Below, piece after piece: positions 36,101-47,100 of a DNA stretch of 64,000 bases. The stretch is from Oscarella lobularis (lineage: Eukaryota; Porifera; Homoscleromorpha; Homosclerophorida; Oscarellidae). The stretch covers positions 682,001 through 746,000 of the forward strand of contig NC_089180.1 in assembly GCF_947507565.1 (NCBI RefSeq), written 5' to 3'. The stretch's first letter is position 1. Every line of letters begins with the position of its first letter. The notes beneath the pieces were generated by a model. The model was not told where the DNA came from and did not search any database. It saw nothing but the letters and a program-made list of their open reading frames with translations. A program made the translations under genes and the position numbers.

Positions 36101-36656
36101 TTTTGTTCTGTCCAGCTGAGCTCCAATATTAGGCAGACTCACTGCCTTTAGGACGGATCCGTGCACGTTTTCCGACAACTTATTCGGTGCAGGCATCAAG
36201 CTAATCAAAATCATCAACAAATACAGTAGAATCTCTTTTTTCTCTAACGATCTCACGTCTTTCGTCTCGAATCGAATGCAGCGGCATCCTCTTTTAATTT
36301 TCCGCCGCCGGGGAGAATGTCTTTCAGCGCGTCCTCTTCGTCGGAACCCTCCGCTAAAATGCTTTCTAGCGTCGGAACCGTGTCGAGAGTCGGTAAGTCG
36401 AACTCGTCTTCGTCCTAGAGAGGGTTTGCGCGTCGAATTGGATGACGACTCTTACGGTGGTCGGTTTTTCTCTCACCAATCCAGGCGAGAACTCGAGATC
36501 GAGATCTGAAGACGAATCGCTCGCTTCTGCGTCGTTTTCGTCGACGAATGTCGTTCCCACTTCGACGATTTCGCCCGTTGCGGAAAGAACGTCGTGCAGA
36601 TTTTCCGTGCTTCGGCGCAATTCGTCTCCAATAGGAACGCCGAGATTCGTCGCCAT
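33150..36656 (-). CDS. VPS8: VPS8-like CORVET subunit, N-terminal part only
   Basis: VPS8 is the Rab5-binding subunit of the CORVET endosomal tether. The start is ATG at 36656 (MATNLGVPIGDELRR). Exon 2 has FDLPTLDTVPTLESIL, the acidic N-terminal VPS8 motif. WD40 segments follow: GKVIAIGTSRGLVLVF near 35940, GGQYGAISATGFNTDSTRLI near 35700, VAGKLLRTITDAHPPGHAVL near 35560, GSVYMMNFKRKMGIRS near 35300, EVCCMEPLH near 35160, SFFKSLATGGNVS near 34500. Then LDALALGVAFYRGTAKAVV near 34150, CADYCIVLDGT near 33860 and ENSVSKAAFLHRLEPYILSD near 33580. Similarity fades near 33450-33150. The rest of the protein, including the C-terminal RING, is absent because the next gene begins at 32783. An in-frame TAG lies in the exon near 35370. 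Probably truncated. Introns are short with GT-AG ends. Confidence 0.85.
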
Positions 36657-36721
36657 ATTGAAGAACGTGCGCTAGTACTAGCGCTAAAAAGGGCAAAGTC
36701 CAAAACAACCGCAGTAAAATT

Positions 36722-38956
36722 CTATTGATTATGCGTAACTGACCAGTACGCGGGAAGATATTGAGGATGCATAGTGTCTAAAAAGTGCTGACGCCACATT
36801 CGTTCAAAATCCTTCAACTTGCCTTGAGCCTTCGCTGCTGCAATAACCATCTCCCCATGGGAAACGTACTCTTCGTCGAGTGTTCTAACATAAATGAAAT
36901 GATCAACGTTTTTCAAACCACATATAAAAACATCATGTACTTATTAGCATCCATAGAAGCCGATTCTTTCAAAAGATCCTCGGATATCTCTTCCACGTCA
37001 TAGTGATCTTTTAGAACCGACTCAAGGTTCGTTTTTCTTTGCTGTGGCAACCGATGTTTCTTCTGCATAAGAGCGCTAAAAACGAGTCATTCATCAAACA
37101 CACTGTGATTACAGAGAGAAGAACAAAAGTAGCTAAATACGTTATACAGTTTAATTAATTAAAAAAACGTACAAATAAACTTACTTTGCAGCTGATCGTA
37201 CCCTAACCAGCTGAGGATTCCGGCTCTGTCTTGCCGCCTGCGAACCGCTTACGGGAGCGCGATAGTCTGCAGCCAATTTTTGTCGCAGCAAACCGTCGTG
37301 GTAGTCTGATAAGCGATGGCAATCAGTGCAGAGAAGAAGAACGTCGTGAGAACGGTGATTCTTCATGTCAGCAGGAAAGTACCTAAAACACGACGTAATT
37401 ACAGTACAACTAATTTTTCTAAACCACCGGTGTCTCACTTTCTGTATTCGTGAGGCACAACATTCTTTCGCAGGTACGAATTATCTTTGCCGCACACAAC
37501 GTACACGTTCAACTTGTTCGCGAGGTAGTACTTCCGCGATTCGTCTGGCACACCAGATGGCTCAAAATTGAGTCGAGCTGTAGGAGGATCCTCGCAGACA
37601 ATTTCTATACGCAGGCCAAATACACAAACTAAAGTTTCTCAGTACCCTCTGCTTAGACCCCCCTTTACAGTACGAACTTAGGAAGGTCAGCAGAGAGCCC
37701 TATGTGTCTTGGCTGACCTGCTAGGCTCCGTTTGAGATACCAATCAATTTTTCGCCTATCACAAGTGCAGAGAAGAATGCCGTTCGGAGCTTCGAGTTGG
37801 CAATTGTCATAAAGCGGCGAATGACGCGTAGCGTAAGAACTCGCTTTTGGCTTTAGCGGCTTACAGCCTTTCTTATTCTGCACATTTGCTAGACCACGCG
37901 CACACTGTGCCGCTTCTTCTTATTTACCTTATTGAGTTTCTTTGATATATACTTAAATGGCACGTCAATTACAGTTTCATAGGCTCCAATTCCGTCCTTC
38001 CACAATTCGCGTCCGTTATCCCAGGACATCAAGCGTTCAAAGATCTTTACAGCCACATAGGCATCATTGGCAGCGTACATAACCTAAGGAAGAGAAGCGA
38101 GATGTCAGATCCATATGCTAGCAATCCTCTACAGCAATAACTCTTACCTGCTTATCTGTCAAAAATTCAGCTCGCCAATTGCTGCATCGTACGCGAAACG
38201 ATTTTTCCAGCGCAACGCCGAGCACTGTTGCAGCAAGCGACTGCAAACCGCTGGCGCGCTCTATCACCGTTCCGCCGCCAGTCCACCAGCTGTAGCGACA
38301 TCGCGTTGCAATGTGACGCAAGTCCAAGCAGCCGCCCACGCGTACGCCGTAGTCATTTTGAAGTCGAACGGCATCCTCGCACACGGCAACGCCCACTTTC
38401 AAAATTCTAAAAACAAAAACGCTTTAATTAATTAATTAATTAAAATTCAAAATTTTTTGTTATCGGTTGAAATCTGCCCTCTATTTAATTAAAATTGAAA
38501 ACTTTTCGAAAAATTTTCAGAAATCCCTTCTCGTCGAAAATGAACGTTGTTTTCCTCTTACGATTTATTCTCTATCATTTCTTCGAGCTTCTTCGGAAAC
38601 TTTCCGCGCATCTTTCGCAGTCGAACGAGCACGGCTCGATCTAACGTTGCTAGTTGAAGCAAATCGACTTTAGTTCGGGCGACGTCGCCGCTTTTGCCGC
38701 CCCCGCTTTTGTTGCCGCGTAGGGACGGCGAATTGGCCCACTCGCAGTCGAGACCGACGACGGCGGGTCTCTCCGGTCCTAATAAGCCTTCGACGACTTC
38801 GTTGCACGCCGCTTCGCTATCGACGACGACGATGCGACTCAGATCGAGCAGAGACGTCACGTCGAGGCGACGGGCGCGACGCGAGAACCCCCAAAAGGCG
38901 CTGATTACCGCTGAACTGTCGATGTTAGAAGCCTCGCGGCAAGCAAATGGGCTCAC
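36722..38956 (-). CDS. EXD2: EXD2-like DEDDy 3'-5' exonuclease
   Basis: EXD2 is a 3'-5' exonuclease linked to mitochondria and DNA-end resection. The start is ATG 38956 (MSPFACREASNIDSS). The exonuclease domain has motif I GLDCEWAN near 38740, with D and E. Motif II is CLDLRHIATRC near 38320. Motif III is YAANDAYVAVKIFERL near 38050, giving a Tyr and Asp spaced as in the DEDDy class. The EXD2-specific C-terminal half is present: HSPLYDNCQLEAPNG and LCTCDRRK near 37790, YVVCGKDNSYLRKNVVPHEY near 37480, NHRSHDVLLLCTDCH near 37340 and MWRQHFLDTMHPQYLPAYW near 36760, ending at TAA 36722. The exons read in frame, with no lesions seen. No N-terminal membrane anchor is evident, unlike human EXD2. 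Only 65 bp separate its stop from the VPS8 start. Confidence 0.88.
38424..38444. repeat. (TTAA)n microsatellite
   Basis: A TTAATTAATTAATTAATTAA run in an EXD2 intron, similar to the tracts at 15859 and 21527. Confidence 0.85.
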
Positions 38957-39476
38957 CGGTTAGAGTCCCGACCGCTGTAAGAGCGCAAAGAGTCGTTCGA
39001 GACCACGCTGACATCGCTGACATCGTTTATGCGCGCGTTAGCGATTGACTTTGCAAGTTTGCAAATTATCAACCAGAGCGTGGGCACTCACCAAAATCAG
39101 AGCTGCCAAAATTTTTCGTCTTCTACTAAGCTTTAGTTCTTCATTTCTGACTCTACCGTGCAGCAAATTAAATCGAATCTTCGACGTCACACTACGTCAC
39201 GATCCCGGTGACTGCGACCACCGACCCGCCCACCGAATAAAACATCGTTTATAGCAAGGAGAAGACGCGAAGTTGTGTCTGTCGGTAAGAAAGACGAAAA
39301 ATCCCCTCCCGGTCTCTGCCTCACGAAGCGAAGAGCGGAAACGCTTCTCGCGTGGGTCCTTCGCGCGTGGGAGTCGATCGTTCGGCGGATCCTCCCGTTC
39401 GCCGCGTCTCTCTCTCCCCCAAATCGCTACGCATCGCTCACATCCCGCGACCGGATCTCTCCTCGCGCAGATTCGC
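38957..39476. promoter_or_regulatory. Divergent intergenic region between EXD2 and filamin-like gene
   Basis: EXD2 reads leftward from 38956 and the filamin-type gene rightward from 39477, so this 520-bp stretch must hold both 5' regions. No TATA box or other core element is clear. Open frames through 39273-39476 on the plus strand are basic and may be 5' untranslated sequence. A CGCGCAG just before the ATG could be a splice acceptor. Confidence 0.35.
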
Positions 39477-40918
39477 ATGTCGTCGGCGGCGAATTGTTGC
39501 CAATTAGGCGTCCTCGGCCTCAAGGGCGGCCTCCAGGGCACCCACTGCGAATTCTTCGTCGAAATGCCGTCGCGCGAGAAGCAGAAGCCGGACGGAAGCG
39601 AATTGATGATGAACATCAAGGGCCCGTCGAAGGCGGTTATAAGCCGCGCCGCCGATGCCGGTTTCAACGTCGACTATTTTCCTACCGAACCGGGCGACTA
39701 CACGCTGACGGTTCTCTGCGATGGCGAGCACGTGCCCGGCAGTCCGTTCAGTGTCAAGGTGCGGGGGCGTGGTTAAAACTTCTGAGTTTTCGTTTTCTTC
39801 TACTATGATTTCTCTAGGTTTTGCCTAATGTTAATTATAAGTCGCCCGGGGAGACGACTGGGTATTATATGAAGTGCATTGCCAAGGGGCCTGGTTTGAA
39901 GCGAGGCGAGGTCGGAAAGCTGTGTCTTTTCACTGTCGACGTTCATAACGCCGGTCACGGAAAATTGGCGCTGTCGCTCACCGGTCCGGCTAAAACGGAT
40001 CTGATGAAGGGAAATGCGTCGACTGGTTACGATTATCAGTTTGTGCCCAAGGTGACGGGCGAGTACGTCTTGCGCATTACGTTCTCGGAGAATGACATTC
40101 CTGGGAGCCCTTTCACAATTCACGTCACGGATCCGATATCCGCTGGTGGAGGAATGAATTCAGTTAAACAAGGTATGAGATTCTTGTTGCTTTGAGGGGA
40201 GGGGAGGAAAGGAGACGCTCATAAAAGAGACAGACCAGAGAAATTAAGCGAAATTGCATTCCTCTTTAGAATCCAGTCGAGTTCGATCAGGCGGTGGTGG
40301 TGGCGGCGGCGGCGGCGGCGGCGCGACTGTTCAAATTGGAGTCGGCAGTGGCGGCGAAGCGGCCAGGTGTCGTGCCTTTGGAGACGGTCTCGTTCGCAGC
40401 GTCGCTCTCGAACCGACGACGTTCTACGTTGACTGTCGCGGTGCCGGCGGCGGCGGCAAGCTCTACATTCGCATGACGGGTCCGTCGAAGACGGAACTCG
40501 TCGAAGTCGAACGCGGCTACGCGTTCCAATACACGACCAAAGCGCCCGGAAAATACGAGCTGCTCTTGCTGTTCAACGAGGTACACGTGCCCGGATCGCC
40601 GTTTTCCATTGTCGTTGCTGAGAATCCGAACCACAAGGGACCGTACAGTTTTCCTGAGAAGGTTACTGTGAATGGGGCTGGCTTGAGAGGGGGACGATCC
40701 GGCGTCGCTTGCACGTTCTACGTCGATATGTCTGATGCCGGTGCTCGTACATTGAGCGTCGAGATTCAAGGTCCCGACGAGGCTCCCATCTTGGAAAGCA
40801 CGACAATGGGCAGACTATTGTCAGCTATACGCCACCAATGCGAGGAACCTACCAAATTTCAGTGCGATTCTCTGACGTTCACGTGACGGGATCGCCTTTT
40901 GAAGTTCACATACAGTAA
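39477..40918 (+). CDS. Short filamin-type Ig-repeat protein (four repeats, no actin-binding domain seen)
   Basis: Filamin repeats are Ig-fold modules that bind membrane receptors and cross-linking partners. Three exons: 39477-39758, 39818-40172 and 40270-40918, with GTGCGG/CTCTAG and GTATGA/CTTTAG introns. Four repeats end in the filamin signature VPGSPFSV, IPGSPFTIHV, VPGSPFSIVV and VTGSPFEVHI. Internal motifs include LMMNIKGPSKA, GYDYQFVPKVTGEYVLRITF and YAFQYTTKAPGKYEL. A run of eleven Gly (about 40289-40323) forms a hinge between repeats 2 and 3. No calponin-homology domain precedes the first repeat. The length is about 430 residues against about 2600 for vertebrate filamins. Near 40800 one base is missing: before it the frame reads EAPILEST, after it DNGQTIVSYTPPMRGTYQI, together a normal repeat. 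TAA is at 40916. Confidence 0.8.
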
Positions 40919-41147
40919 GGGCAATAGAAGAATTACCCCAAACACAAAAGCTCCAGTCATGTGTTGAATTGATGATGTGACGCAATGTAGTAGTGATGTA
41001 GAATGACACAGCACAGCGAGGACATGAAGTGATTATTTAGACGATTGACTCAGTTAATTAGCGTTTCTTTCTCACGTGATGCGACCACGTGAGAACGTAT
41101 CTCCGGTCCGGGACGTGTTTACCTTCTCGCTCGACTCGACGTAAGGG

Positions 41148-43274
41148 ATGCCAAGCGACGGCAGCGGCGGCGTTCTCCCGCAGCATAGTCCAACGACGAC
41201 GTGCACGCTCGTCGCCGTCGTGGCACTCGTCACCTATCTATCGAGTCTCGACGCCGAATTCGTCTTCGACGACAGCGAGGCGATCGTCGGAAACGCTGAC
41301 GTCACCGATCCGGACACGCCCGTCGCCGACCTGTTCGCCAACGACTTCTGGGGCACGCTAATGACGTCGAAATCGAGCCACAAATCGTATCGGCCTCTCA
41401 CCGTGCTCACGTTTCGCTGGAATCGCTGGCTCGCCGGCGGTCTCGATCCCGTCGGCTTTCATCTCGTCAACATCGTCCGGCACGCGATCGCCAGCGTTGG
41501 AGTCTTTCTTATTTTACGGGCTCTTGTACGACGCGTGGGCGCGGCGAGTCGCGGCGTCGCGCCGCTCGCCGCTCTCCTCTTCGCCGTGCATCCCATTCAC
41601 GCGGAAAGCGTCGCCGGAATCGTCGGCCGCGCCGATCTCTTATCCGCTCTATGCTACCTTCTCGTTCTCTACGTCTACGACCGAGGCGCTTCCTCGAACG
41701 GGCCCCCCGCGCGTCGTCGCTCTATTTCTCGCCGTCGTCTTGTGCGCGCTGGCCATGCTATTCAAAGAGCAAGGCATCACGGCGGCCGGCATCTGTTTCG
41801 TCTACGATCTGATCGTTCTGTGCGAAGTGGATGAAATTCGAAAATTTCGAACGAAAACGTGGTTACCGGGATTTTTGACGCGGCAATTGGCAATGGGACT
41901 TGGCGTCGGTTTCGCGCTGGCTTATCGATTTCAACTCATGGGCGGGGCCGGTCCGCCAACTTTTCAAGCCGTCGACAATCCGGCATCATTTTCCAATTCG
42001 ACTCTCACAAGATTCTTCACCTACAACTACGTCTATTCGCTCAACGCTTGGCTTTTGGTCAATCCGTGGTGGCTCTGTTTCGATTGGTCAATGGGTTGCG
42101 TGCCTCTCGTCGAACAGCCCGCGCGAGATCCGCGAATACTCGCTCCGATTTTATTTTGGTTAATACTCGGGAGCCTCATCCGGATCGATCGACGCGTCGC
42201 TTGCTCGCACTCGGTTTCGCTCTGCTCGTCATTCCCTTTCTTCCCGCGTCGAATCTCTTCTTTCGAGTCGGCTTCGTCGTCGTCGAACGAAATCTTTATC
42301 TGCCGTCGATCGGATTCTGTCTCGTTCTTTCCGTCGCCGCGACGCACGTCTATCGATGCGCGACGTGGAAGCGAACGACGAAGGCGTGCGTCTACGCGCT
42401 CCTCGCGCTCTACGCCGCGCAAGCGTTTGCGCGCGCCGCCGCCTGGCGCACGGAAACGAGTCTCTTCGAATCGGGCTTGCGCGTGTGTCCGCGCAACGCC
42501 AAAGTCCACTACAACGTCGGAAAATTGCTATCGGAGAGCGGTCGCGACAACGATCTGTCCGTCGCGCACTATCGCGAGGCCGTTCGCCTTCATCCCGGCT
42601 ACGATCAAGCGTGGAACAATTTGGGTAATCTGTTGAAGGATAGCGGCGACGTCGTCGAAGCGGAAGCGTGCTTGCATCGAGCGCTCGCCGCGAACGCGGA
42701 ATTCGCCGCCGCCTGGATGAATCTCGGAATCGTCAAGGCGGCGCTCGGCAAGACGGACGAGGCGGAGAACTGCTATCGCACGGCTATCAAACATCGACGA
42801 AAGTATCCGGACGCTTTTTATAATCTCGGGAATCTTTACATCGAGTTGAAGCGCGTCGACGAGGCGGCAACGGCGTTTCGAAATGCGACTCGTCTCAAGG
42901 CGACGCACGTCAATGCCTGGTTGAATCTCGCGCTGTTGCACGAAAACGGCGGTCGGCTCGTCGAAGCGGAATCGGTTTTGGAAGAGGCGCGACGGCACTT
43001 GCCGGATCACGTTGGATTTGCGTCGAATTTGGCGAACGTTTTGGCGAAGCAGGGCCGGTTTGATGAGTCGGAGCCGTACTATAAGATGGCTATTAGCGCT
43101 GATCCGAAGTCGGCTTCGCTGCACGGAAATTTGGCCGTCATGTATCATCGTGCGGGGAAATTGCGTGGAGCCGAGCGAGAATACGCTCTGAGTCTTGATC
43201 TCGATCCGAGCAATGAACTTATGAAGGATAACCTTCGCAAGCTGGTCAATCAGCGAGCAAAGGAAAACAACTAA
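41148..43274 (+). CDS. TMTC4: TMTC4-like O-mannosyltransferase (membrane plus TPR protein)
   Basis: TMTC1-4 are ER proteins that O-mannosylate cadherin and protocadherin EC domains. The start is ATG 41148. The N-terminal half is hydrophobic with the GT-C-type acidic loop FVFDDSEAIVGNADV, then SHKSYRPLTVLTFRWN, VHPIHAESVAGIVGRADLL, AMLFKEQGITAAGI and FLPASNLFFRVGFVVVERN. Seven TPR units follow from about 42490, including KVHYNVGKLLSESG, AAWMNLGIVKAALG, AIKHRRKYPDAFYNLGNLY and HGNLAVMYHRAGKL. The match to TMTC4 is closer than to the other paralogues. No intron is visible. Two frame changes occur: one at the C6 run near 41703, where five C would restore the frame, and one near 42180. The stop is TAA 43272-43274. 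Its known substrates make proximity to a cadherin-type gene notable, but that may be chance. Confidence 0.9.
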
Positions 43275-43557
43275 ACAAAGAATACGAATATTTTTTACAA
43301 GTGATTTGTTGATTTTTTTATCTTAGCTATTATCTATGCTGAATCCAGCTCTTGTAATCAAATAATTACACTGTAATCACCTATCACCTTTCAGGTTGGA
43401 CGTTAGAACACTGAGGTGGCAACAAGGCTACCTACAAGTTTAGGTTGGACGGGTTCTGCATTGTTTATAAATTCAGAAGTGTCCATGAACCATGTGGAGT
43501 AAGGAAAGAGCGCCTTTCTATCTAGCCCCCGTTCTATACATAAGGTCAGTCCTAGGG
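43275..43557. other. Intergenic stretch, no gene seen
   Basis: Convergent 3' regions of TMTC4 and the PECR-like fragment. AGGTTGGACG occurs twice (about 43394 and 43442). Nothing else stands out. Confidence 0.5.
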
Positions 43558-43955
43558 TCACAATTTACTTTTGTTCCACTGGTAGGTGGGCATCTTGCCA
43601 TGGTCAGAAACATTGAACAAGGACTTGTACACATATGTGCCGGCATCGATAGGAATCGTGACCCCTGAAACGTACGCGGCAGCGGGAGACAAAAGAAAAC
43701 AAACGCCCGAAGACACCTCTTCGGGCGTGCCCATTCTCATAGCCGGTATCTGCGCTCGAACCGACTCAAAGGGGGGCCTCATCTATGTAGGAGGGGTCAT
43801 AGGAGGCCGCGTTGGCGTGTACTGACCTTCTTCGGGCAACGCTGTTTGCCCGTTGCTATCCTTCTTCGTCGACGTCGTGCCCGTGCCCGAGCTAGATCAA
43901 TTGTCTTAACACCTTTTCGAGCTGCTTTTTCGCTAACGGTGGATAGTACTGTACA
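43558..43955 (-). pseudogene. PECR: PECR-like peroxisomal enoyl-CoA reductase, 3' fragment
   Basis: PECR is a short-chain dehydrogenase that reduces trans-2-enoyl-CoA in peroxisomes. The fragment encodes the C-terminal part: AQIPAMRMGTPEEVSSGVCF, then LLSPAAAYVSGVTIPIDAGT, ending QWNKSKL before the stop. The final SKL is a type 1 peroxisomal targeting signal. An upstream stretch (KAARKGVKTIDLARA near 43920) resembles the region after the catalytic Tyr/Lys but has degraded. The glycine-rich cofactor motif and catalytic residues are not found, and the giant repeat gene begins 120 bp further on. A C6 run near 43775 breaks the frame; five C would join YIDEAP to FESVRAQIP. Called a 5'-truncated remnant. 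Confidence 0.65.
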
Positions 43956-44174
43956 GCGGCGGAGCTGGCGGAGCACGGAGCGGACGAAATCGCGTCATAT
44001 CGACATCCGGGACCACGTAAATCAAAACACCTATTTCTGGTCTGGGTAATCATATGGGGTCATACAGGGCTCTGTGTCATATCGTGTTACATACAGACAA
44101 TTACATAGCAAAAAGCACAGGAAAAATACAAATGCACAGATACACAGTTATATCAGGTCTCTGTCTTTTCCGAG

Positions 44175-47100
44175 TTAGCATCCTACTATTTTGTTACCAG
44201 ACATGTCTCTAATTGCATCATCTTTATAAGCGAGATAGCAATTTTCTTCTTGCTCTGCCTTGGTGCACATTTCAATTCTCTTGATCTCGTTTAGGTCGTA
44301 GATGTCTGTTTCGATATCAATTGCATCCTTTTCGTACGTCGCAATACCGTCATTGGCAAACTCGTGCTCGTACGTAACAACTGTCTCATTATCTCGCAAA
44401 GAAAAGTAAGGAAGAATCAACGTCGTCTCATTTACAGTCTCATCAAAGAACAGCTTCAGACGTCCGGTATTCATATTGAGCGTCCACGAAGTCAATGTGG
44501 GCGGAGTCTGATCAGGCACATAAGTCACGTCCGAAACAGCTGCGAGAGGATTGCTGTTCATATCCTTCACAGTGCTAGATTTTGCAGACAGATACGTAGA
44601 CATCCTTGAAACGGCGAGATCGTCCAAATACTTCAGTTCGTTCAGATCATCGTTGGTTAGTTGAATTTTCAAAATAGTCGAATCTGGCGACACCGAGTCG
44701 TAGAAGCCGGACAGAGTGTACGACGAACCCAAAGGATCGCCGTCGTGAAACGTTATTCCGCTCGTATCGAGACTTCCAGTTCGTACCGTTTCACGAAACG
44801 TCATGGTTAGAAGGCCGAGGTCAAGATCAAAGTCAAAGCCAAGAAGTCGAGGAGAAACACTATCTTCGGTGAATCTGCGAACGCTTTGTCTGCTTTGAGA
44901 CACGACGTCGTTCTCGAATACGTCTTGTATTACCCCAGAAGAAATCTTGACGAAGGTATTGTTATTTGCTGTTGCCAAGCCGGTCAGTCGTTTTATCTCG
45001 TTCAAGTCGTCGGCTCCTAAATCGATTGCGACAATCGGTCCATTGGGAGATGTAATCGTTGAACTGCTATTTGTCAGCGTGTAGGACGCCTTCGTAGCAT
45101 TGAGGCCATCGAATAAAGTTATAAAACCAGTTTGTAGCGTGCTCGCGTCGACCGTTTCAGAAAAAGACGAGTTGTTCGGCTGTTAAGTCGAGGTCGAATT
45201 CCCGCAGAGCTGGGCTAGTGGTGTCTGCTCGATAGTTTGTTACACTGAGAGCGTTGAGTCCATTCACGAGGGACAGCACGTAATGACCGCTCATATCCCT
45301 AATCGTCTCAGAGGGCAAGACGATATATGTTGGATAGTCTGAATGACCGATGAGTCTCGTTTTCAAAGAATTCGCGTCTGTTTCTGACAACGTCAAGTGC
45401 AAAGTCGGCGAGTCTATAGACGAATTTAAGGATCCGCCAGTTAGACTGTAATACAGCATGGGCATGCTGGAAGACGGCGATCTTTGCAGAGTTATGTTCT
45501 CCAGGGAGAACGTCGAGACGTCCATTGTTTCCGAGAAACGAAGAGTCAGCAAAAAGGCGTCCATGTCCAAATCAAAAGATAGCAAACGCGGTTGCGACGA
45601 ATCGTTGACAAATAGAGCCGCTTTCTTTGCATCAGTCGACGGAATGGAAACGATCGCATTTCCGTTCATATCGTCAGCGAAGGCCGACGTAAGACGAATG
45701 TACGTTGTGTCCAGACTAACGGCGAGCCCATGCATCCTTTCGTTTGATTTCGTTGAAGTCAACTGCTGTTAGGTTCATTCTAAAGCTTGTGCCATCAGGA
45801 CTGTTTGATGTTCCTCCAGTAAGAGTGTGCTCGCTATCCACCAAGCCGGAGGCGGATTTCTGCGATTGGAGAGTCAGCTGAGCAAAGTCGATAGACGATC
45901 GACGAATGGGTTCGTCAAAATTCAAGATATTAAAGCCAAAGTCGACGTCCAAGACAAAGCTGGATAGTTGAGGTGACGTCTTGTCTTCGTAAAAATTCGC
46001 CGCACACAGAGTGATTTCTTTGGAATATTGCATCACACCATTAGAACCCATGTCTGCAACAAGCCCATCTTTTGCTAATAGGTAAGTTGTATTAGCTGAC
46101 GTAGCCAATCCATCGTTCAGTTTTACGCTCTCAAGATCAAATTTGCCTAGTTTTAGTACCACAACAGTGGAATCGGCTGTCAGAACGGCTCCTGATATCA
46201 AATCGTGGGAATCATTTCCGGCCACGTTCGACTGCAGAGTAATCAACGTGGCATCAAACGTTGTCGCGCGAACGGTTTCGTCGAAAGTAAAGGTAATCGT
46301 TTCAGCGGTCAGATTCCACGAAAAAGCGACGAGCGAAGGTCTGCTGATGTCGGGAAGAAAACGGAACACTTCTTGACTTCTCACAGATACGACTCATAAT
46401 TGATTCATATCTGCTACGGCGTAATTTGTCAAACTCAAGTACATGGAAGAGGAGTTGACGGCCAGCGCGTCCAATCGCTTTACTTCGTTCAGATCCATGG
46501 TCGAAAGCTTTAGTCGCAGGGACGTGGTAGTTGGCTGAAGAACGCTGGCAAACTGTCTTATCTGATATTTGACAGCACTGCTCTCATTAGAATTCGATAG
46601 GGTGAACTGGTTCGCCAAAACACTGGAGACATTGACGGTCTCGCTGAATGTTAGCAACAGATCTCCGCTATCGGCATCAAAATTGTAACTGAGCAGCCTC
46701 GGGCGAGTCTTGTCGCTGTAAAATGCATCAGCTCTATATGCCTTCGATGAGTTAATTTCGACGAGAGGATTTAGGGCCAAGTCTGTGCCTGCGTCTGACG
46801 TCACTGATAGATACGTATTTTCGGCGAATGAGGCAAGATTTGAAAGGTACTTTATATCATTTAGGTCTTCATCTGATAAGTGAAGTCTCACCAGTGTTGG
46901 TTCTGTAGAATTGAAGGGAGCAACCGATACGTATCCACCAGTCAAAGTGAAGTTGACACTTCCTTGTTCTGAAGGAAACGACAGCAATGTAATGCTGGTA
47001 GTATCTGTCAGTTGGAATGCTTCAGAAAAGGTAAAGAGGAGAACGCCAGCATTGACGTCCAAAGAATACGATAGTAATATTGGTCGTTCTCTGTCAGCTT

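Noticed and set aside
37684-37719. AGGTCAGC/GCTGACCT inverted repeat as a regulatory site
   Set aside because: Eight-base arms at an EXD2 intron-exon edge are not rare enough to claim.
39275-39808. Long alternative plus-strand frame over filamin exon 1
   Set aside because: Filamin repeat motifs lie in the other frame; this one is Arg/Pro-rich shadow sequence.
42033-43148. Minus-strand frames opposite TMTC4
   Set aside because: The plus strand has clear TMTC4 and TPR motifs; the antisense frames are codon-bias shadows.
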